Assembly: GCA_902800435.1 (NCBI GenBank)
Contig: CADCEQ010000001.1
Span: 62,001-126,000 of the forward strand
Direction: 5' to 3'
Length of the DNA: 64,000 bases
Origin: an uncultured Prevotellaceae bacterium
Lineage (GTDB): Bacteria > Bacteroidota > Bacteroidia > Bacteroidales > Bacteroidaceae
Shown: one piece after another, positions 60,906 through 64,000 of the stretch
How the letters are laid out: every line of letters starts with the position of its first letter
Numbering within the stretch: the first letter of the stretch is position 1
Position numbers and translations under genes: made by a program
Notes under the pieces: model-generated
Told to the model about the DNA's origin: nothing
What the model saw: the letters and a program-made list of their open reading frames with translations, nothing else
Database searches by the model: none

Positions 60906-63151
60906 TGGTATTGCTCACTTCCAAACATGTCCTGCACGCCGTGGTCGATGTGGGTGACGCGGTCGTGGAGCTCGGCCAGCTTGCCGGAGTTCCACCGGTC
61001 GGTGGTTCCGACGAGGTAGCCGGTGATGCGCTGGAGCTTGTCGATGTTCTTGCTGCCGCACTTCGGACACACATCCAAGTTGTCGGCAGCGTTCTCGTAG
61101 CCGCAGTCCATGCAGCGGTTGCGGTTGTGATTGACGGACCCATAGCCCATGTCGAGGCGGTCCATCATGTCGACCACCGACATGATGACCTGTGGGTTAT
61201 GGGTGGCGTCGCCGTCAATCTCGACATAGAAGATGTGTCCGCCGCGCGTCAGGTTGTGGTAAGGCGCCTCGACCTCAGCCTTGTGACGTGCCGAGCACTT
61301 GTAGTAGACGGGCACGTGGTTAGAGTTAGTGTAGTAGTCGCGGTCGGTAATGCCGGGGATGGAGCCGAACTCCTTGCGGTCGCGCTTGGTGAAGCGGCCG
61401 GCGAGTCCCTCAGCGGGCGTGGCCAGAACGGAATAGTTATGGTGATAACGTTCGCAGAAATCGTTAATACGGTCGCGCATGTAGGTGACAATCCTGAGAC
61501 CAAGCTCCTGGGCCTCCTCGCTCTCGCCGTGGTGCTTGCCGACAAGGGCGACAAGACACTCGGCCAGTCCGATGAAGCCGATGCCGAGGGTGCCCTGGTT
61601 GATGACCGACTCGACGGTGTCGGTGGGTCCCAGCTTGTCGGCACCTATCCAGAGGCTCTTCATCAGCAGGGGGAACTGCTTGGCGAAGGCGGTCTTCTGG
61701 AACTGGAAGCGCTCGTCGAGCTGCTTGGCCGTCACCTCGAGCATGTTGTCGAGCTTGGCAAAGAACTGGTCGATGCGCTGCTGCTTATCCTCGATGCCCA
61801 TACACTCGATGGCGAGCTTCACGATGTTGATGGTCGAGAACGAGAGGTTGCCGCGGCCGATGGAGGTCTTCGGACCGAAGCGGTTCTCGAAGACACGGGT
61901 GCGACAGCCCATCGTGGCCACCTCGTGCAGGTAGCGCTTCGGATCGTCGGCCCGCCAGTCGGCGTCCTGGTTGAACGAGGCGTCGAGGTTCAGGAAGTTG
62001 GGGAAGAACCTTCTGGCCGTCACCTTGCAGGCCAGCTGGTAGAGGTCGAAGTTGCGGTCCTCGGGCAGGTAGTTCACGCCACGCTTCTTCTTCCAGATCT
62101 GAATGGGGAAGATGGCGGTCTCGCCGCCGCCCACGCCCTCGTAGGTGGAGAGCAGAATCTCGCGCATGACGCAGCGTCCCTCGGCGCTGGTGTCCGTTCC
62201 ATAGTTGATTGACGAGAAGACCACCTGGTTGCCGCCGCGCGAGTGGATGGTGTTCATGTTATGGATAAAGGCCTCCATGGCCTGGTGTACGCGACCGACG
62301 GTCTTGTTGATGGCGTGCTGCTGGGCACGCTCGCGGCCTGTCAGTCCGTCGAGCGGCTTCTTGATGTAGTCCATCAGCGGCTCGTCGTACAGGTCGCGGT
62401 AGTCCTCGCCGTTCAGCTCCTCCAGCGCCTTCAGTTCCTCGATATAGCTCAGACGGACGTAGGGGGCCATGTAGAAGTCGAAGGCGGGAATAGCCTGACC
62501 TCCGTGCATCTCGTTCTGGGCGCATTCCATCGAGATGCAAGCCAGGACCGAGGCGGTCTCTATGCGCTTGGCGGGACGGCTGGCTCCATGTCCTGCTATG
62601 AAGCCACAGGTCAGTATGTTGTCTAAGGGGTGCTGGACGCAGGTCAGCGACTTCGTGGGGTAGTAGTCCTTGTCGTGGATGTGCAGATAGTTGTGCTCCA
62701 CGGCCTCGCGACTCTCCTCCGACAACAGGTAGTCGTCGACGAAGGGCTTGGTGGTCTCCGAGGCAAACTTCATCATCATGCCCGCCGGGGTGTCGGCGTT
62801 CATGTTGGCATTCTCACGGGTGACATCGTTGTTCTTGATGTTGACGATGTCGAGGAATATCTCGCGCGTCTTGGCCTTGCGGGCGATAGAGCGCTGGTTG
62901 CGGTAGGCGATGTACTTCTGGGCCACGTCCTTGCGGCTCGACTTCATCAGCTCGATTTCCACCAGGTCCTGAATCTGTTCCACCGTCATCCGGTCCTCGC
63001 CGCGCTGGGCGATGCGGTCGGTAATCTGGTAGAGCAACCGTTCGTCCTCGCCCTTGTCGGTGTGGAGCATGGCCTTGCGAATGGCGGCCATAATCTTCTG
63101 TTCGTTGAAGCCCACAATGCGCCCGTCGCGCTTAACTACTGTCTGTATCAT
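60902..63151 (-). CDS. nrdD: Anaerobic ribonucleoside-triphosphate reductase NrdD
   Basis: Class III reductase making deoxynucleotides without oxygen; 749 residues. An N-terminal ATP-cone (about 1-90; VKRDGRIVGFNEQKIMAAIRKA) is followed by the catalytic barrel and a C-terminal zinc site CMDCGYENAADNLDVCPKCG. The glycyl-radical motif RITGYLVGTTDRW lies near residue 715 (the radical Gly is in this segment or at NSGKL). Its presence indicates an anaerobe. The upstream -7 box is at 63196-63203. Confidence 0.97.
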   Translation of the reverse strand: MIQTVVKRDGRIVGFNEQKIMAAIRKAMLHTDKGEDERLLYQITDRIAQRGEDRMTVEQIQDLVEIELMKSSRKDVAQKYIAYRNQRSIARKAKTREIFLDIVNIKNNDVTRENANMNADTPAGMMMKFASETTKPFVDDYLLSEESREAVEHNYLHIHDKDYYPTKSLTCVQHPLDNILTCGFIAGHGASRPAKRIETASVLACISMECAQNEMHGGQAIPAFDFYMAPYVRLSYIEELKALEELNGEDYRDLYDEPLMDYIKKPLDGLTGRERAQQHAINKTVGRVHQAMEAFIHNMNTIHSRGGNQVVFSSINYGTDTSAEGRCVMREILLSTYEGVGGGETAIFPIQIWKKKRGVNYLPEDRNFDLYQLACKVTARRFFPNFLNLDASFNQDADWRADDPKRYLHEVATMGCRTRVFENRFGPKTSIGRGNLSFSTINIVKLAIECMGIEDKQQRIDQFFAKLDNMLEVTAKQLDERFQFQKTAFAKQFPLLMKSLWIGADKLGPTDTVESVINQGTLGIGFIGLAECLVALVGKHHGESEEAQELGLRIVTYMRDRINDFCERYHHNYSVLATPAEGLAGRFTKRDRKEFGSIPGITDRDYYTNSNHVPVYYKCSARHKAEVEAPYHNLTRGGHIFYVEIDGDATHNPQVIMSVVDMMDRLDMGYGSVNHNRNRCMDCGYENAADNLDVCPKCGSKNIDKLQRITGYLVGTTDRWNSGKLAELHDRVTHIDHGVQDMFGSEQYQ

Positions 63152-63195
63152 TGTTTTGCTGTTGTTTTTTATTTAGGTTTTTGGGATTGAGACTG

Positions 63196-63203
63196 CAAAG
63201 ATA
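63196..63203 (-). promoter_or_regulatory. -7 box of the nrdDG operon
   Basis: TATCTTTG on the minus strand, 44 nt before the ATG at 63151. Confidence 0.6.
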
Positions 63204-63284
63204 CAACTTTTCCCCGTAAGTTGTATGTTTCGGAAAACTTTTCTCGCGTTAATAAATGTCAAACAGCTGACATTCAGCACGATA

Positions 63285-63320
63285 CAAAATAAAAACGGAA
63301 ACTTTGCCGAAAGTTTCCGT
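63285..63320 (-). terminator. Intrinsic terminator of sufE
   Basis: ACGGAAACTTT (63295-63305) and AAAGTTTCCGT (63310-63320) form a perfect 11-bp stem with a 4-nt loop. On the minus strand it is followed by TTTTATTTTG. The plus strand also has TTTTCTTTTTT further right. Confidence 0.82.
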
Positions 63321-63398
63321 CTGAAAGTTTTCTTTTTTGGTCAACCGTTGCAGTAAGTCAGCGAGCGCATCTTGCAGAAAGTCAGCCACATATTCCGC

Positions 63399-63824
63399 CT
63401 ATTTCGTTGAAAAGGCCAGGGCGTAGGCGCGCATCTGCTTGACCATTGCCAGCAGACCATTGGAGCGTGTGGGCGAGAGATGCTCGCGCAGTCCGATCCG
63501 GCTGATGAAGTAGAGGTCGGCATCGAGAATCTCCTGCGGCGTATGTCCTGACAGCACGCGGATGAGCAGGCTGACAATACCCTTCACGATAAGAGCGTCG
63601 CTCTCAGCCGAGAAGTGAATGACGCCAGTCTCCTCAATATAGTCGGCCTGCAGCCACACGCGGCTCTGACAGCCGTCGATGAGGTTCTGCTCGGTCTTAT
63701 ACTTCTCGTCAAGGGGTTCCTGCTCGCTGCCCAAGTCTATCAGCAGCTGGTAGCGGTCCATCCAGTCGTCCAGACCGTCGAACTCTTCAATAATCTCGTC
63801 CTGTATCTCGTTGATTGTTTTCAT
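63399..63824 (-). CDS. sufE: SufE-family cysteine desulfuration protein
   Basis: Sulfur acceptor that works with the cysteine desulfurase SufS in iron-sulfur cluster assembly; 141 residues. Key features: FDGLDDWMDRYQLLIDLG, the active-site Cys in NLIDGCQSRVWL (about residue 51), and LYFISRIGLREHLSPTRSNGL near the end. The start at 63824 (MKTINEIQDEII) is set by the promoter at 63846-63853; the longer frame would cross it. sufS and sufBCD are not in the window. Confidence 0.93.
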   Translation of the reverse strand: MKTINEIQDEIIEEFDGLDDWMDRYQLLIDLGSEQEPLDEKYKTEQNLIDGCQSRVWLQADYIEETGVIHFSAESDALIVKGIVSLLIRVLSGHTPQEILDADLYFISRIGLREHLSPTRSNGLLAMVKQMRAYALAFSTK

Positions 63825-63845
63825 TGCCTGTTGTTTTTGGGGTTG

Positions 63846-63853
63846 CAAAGTTA
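63846..63853 (-). promoter_or_regulatory. -7 box of sufE
   Basis: TAACTTTG on the minus strand, 21 nt before the ATG. Confidence 0.6.
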
Positions 63854-63923
63854 CGAAGAATTCCGCGAAGTGCCAAACGTTTCGATGTTTTTCTGCTACG
63901 CTTTTCTATTTGGCAGCAGGCGA

Positions 63924-64000
63924 CTAATCTTCTGTGCCATCGCTGGGATACTTCCAGAGGGTCCAGGGCCCAAACAGGGGGAAGGTGTGGCTCCACTCGG
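63924..64000 (-). CDS. C-terminal end of an unidentified protein (rest outside window)
   Basis: One minus-strand frame enters from the right edge and ends at a TAG (63924-63926). Its last residues read WSHTFPLFGPWTLWKYPSDG followed by TED. The Trp/Pro-rich composition looks like a genuine protein end, but 25 codons are too few to name it. Other frames over the same bases are also open, so confidence is low. Confidence 0.35.
   Translation of the reverse strand, partial: EWSHTFPLFGPWTLWKYPSDGTED

Overview
The window is bacterial chromosome from a member of the Bacteroidales, most likely Prevotella or a close relative. The signs are: promoters carrying the Bacteroidetes -7 box TAnnTTTG rather than a sigma70 -10 box; a SusC/SusD outer-membrane pair; surface lipoproteins; secreted hydrolases ending in a shared C-terminal tail; a BspA-like leucine-rich-repeat lipoprotein; a glycine-lipid acyltransferase pair; and a Bacteroidetes-type division/cell-wall (dcw) cluster. 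Codons favour G/C at third positions, except in the LRR gene and the AAA ATPase gene, which look more AT-rich.

Layout. (1) 1-10.5 kb is a starch utilisation locus: a LacI-type regulator (cut by the window edge), divergent susC-susD-susE-susF-like genes, and a secreted GH13 alpha-amylase. A 16-bp palindrome lies midway between the two divergent promoters, and a 14/16 copy sits at the same distance from the amylase promoter. (2) 10.5-13.6 kb: two glycosyltransferases, a small membrane-anchored coiled-coil protein, and a structured RNA with its own promoter and terminator. (3) 13.6-20.4 kb: an AraC regulator divergent from a five-gene TolC / membrane-fusion / tandem-ATPase / two-permease exporter, followed by a 22-bp tandem repeat. 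(4) 20.6-22.4 kb: a BspA-like LRR lipoprotein. (5) 22.5-38.2 kb, minus strand: mraZ-rsmH-ftsL-ftsI-murE-mraY-murD-ftsW-murG-murC-ftsQ-ftsA-ftsZ, with MraZ boxes in the promoter and no murF or ddl. (6) 38.3-40.3 kb: a PlsC-like and a GNAT-like acyltransferase, probably GlsA and GlsB for glycine lipids. (7) 40.2-50.9 kb: a second glycan-degrading group (GH29, a 1126-residue secreted protein of unknown function, a transmembrane AraC-type sensor, GH5, GH53) without susCD. (8) 51-56.7 kb: an accessory module of a HIRAN-domain protein, an AAA/DUF4143 ATPase and a VirE_N/DUF3987 primase-helicase-like protein. It lies between 36-bp inverted repeats (34/36 identical) that belong to a four-copy GACAA repeat family. 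(9) 56.7-64 kb: nucleoside kinase, Na/Pi symporter, anaerobic ribonucleotide reductase nrdD-nrdG, sufE, and the tail of another gene.

The GACAA-repeat module (50.96-56.69 kb) is the best candidate for an undescribed system. The shared, spacing-conserved LacI-family site of the starch locus and the asymmetric tandem ATPase are the clearest testable regulatory and mechanistic observations. All family names are from reading the sequence; no database search was possible.
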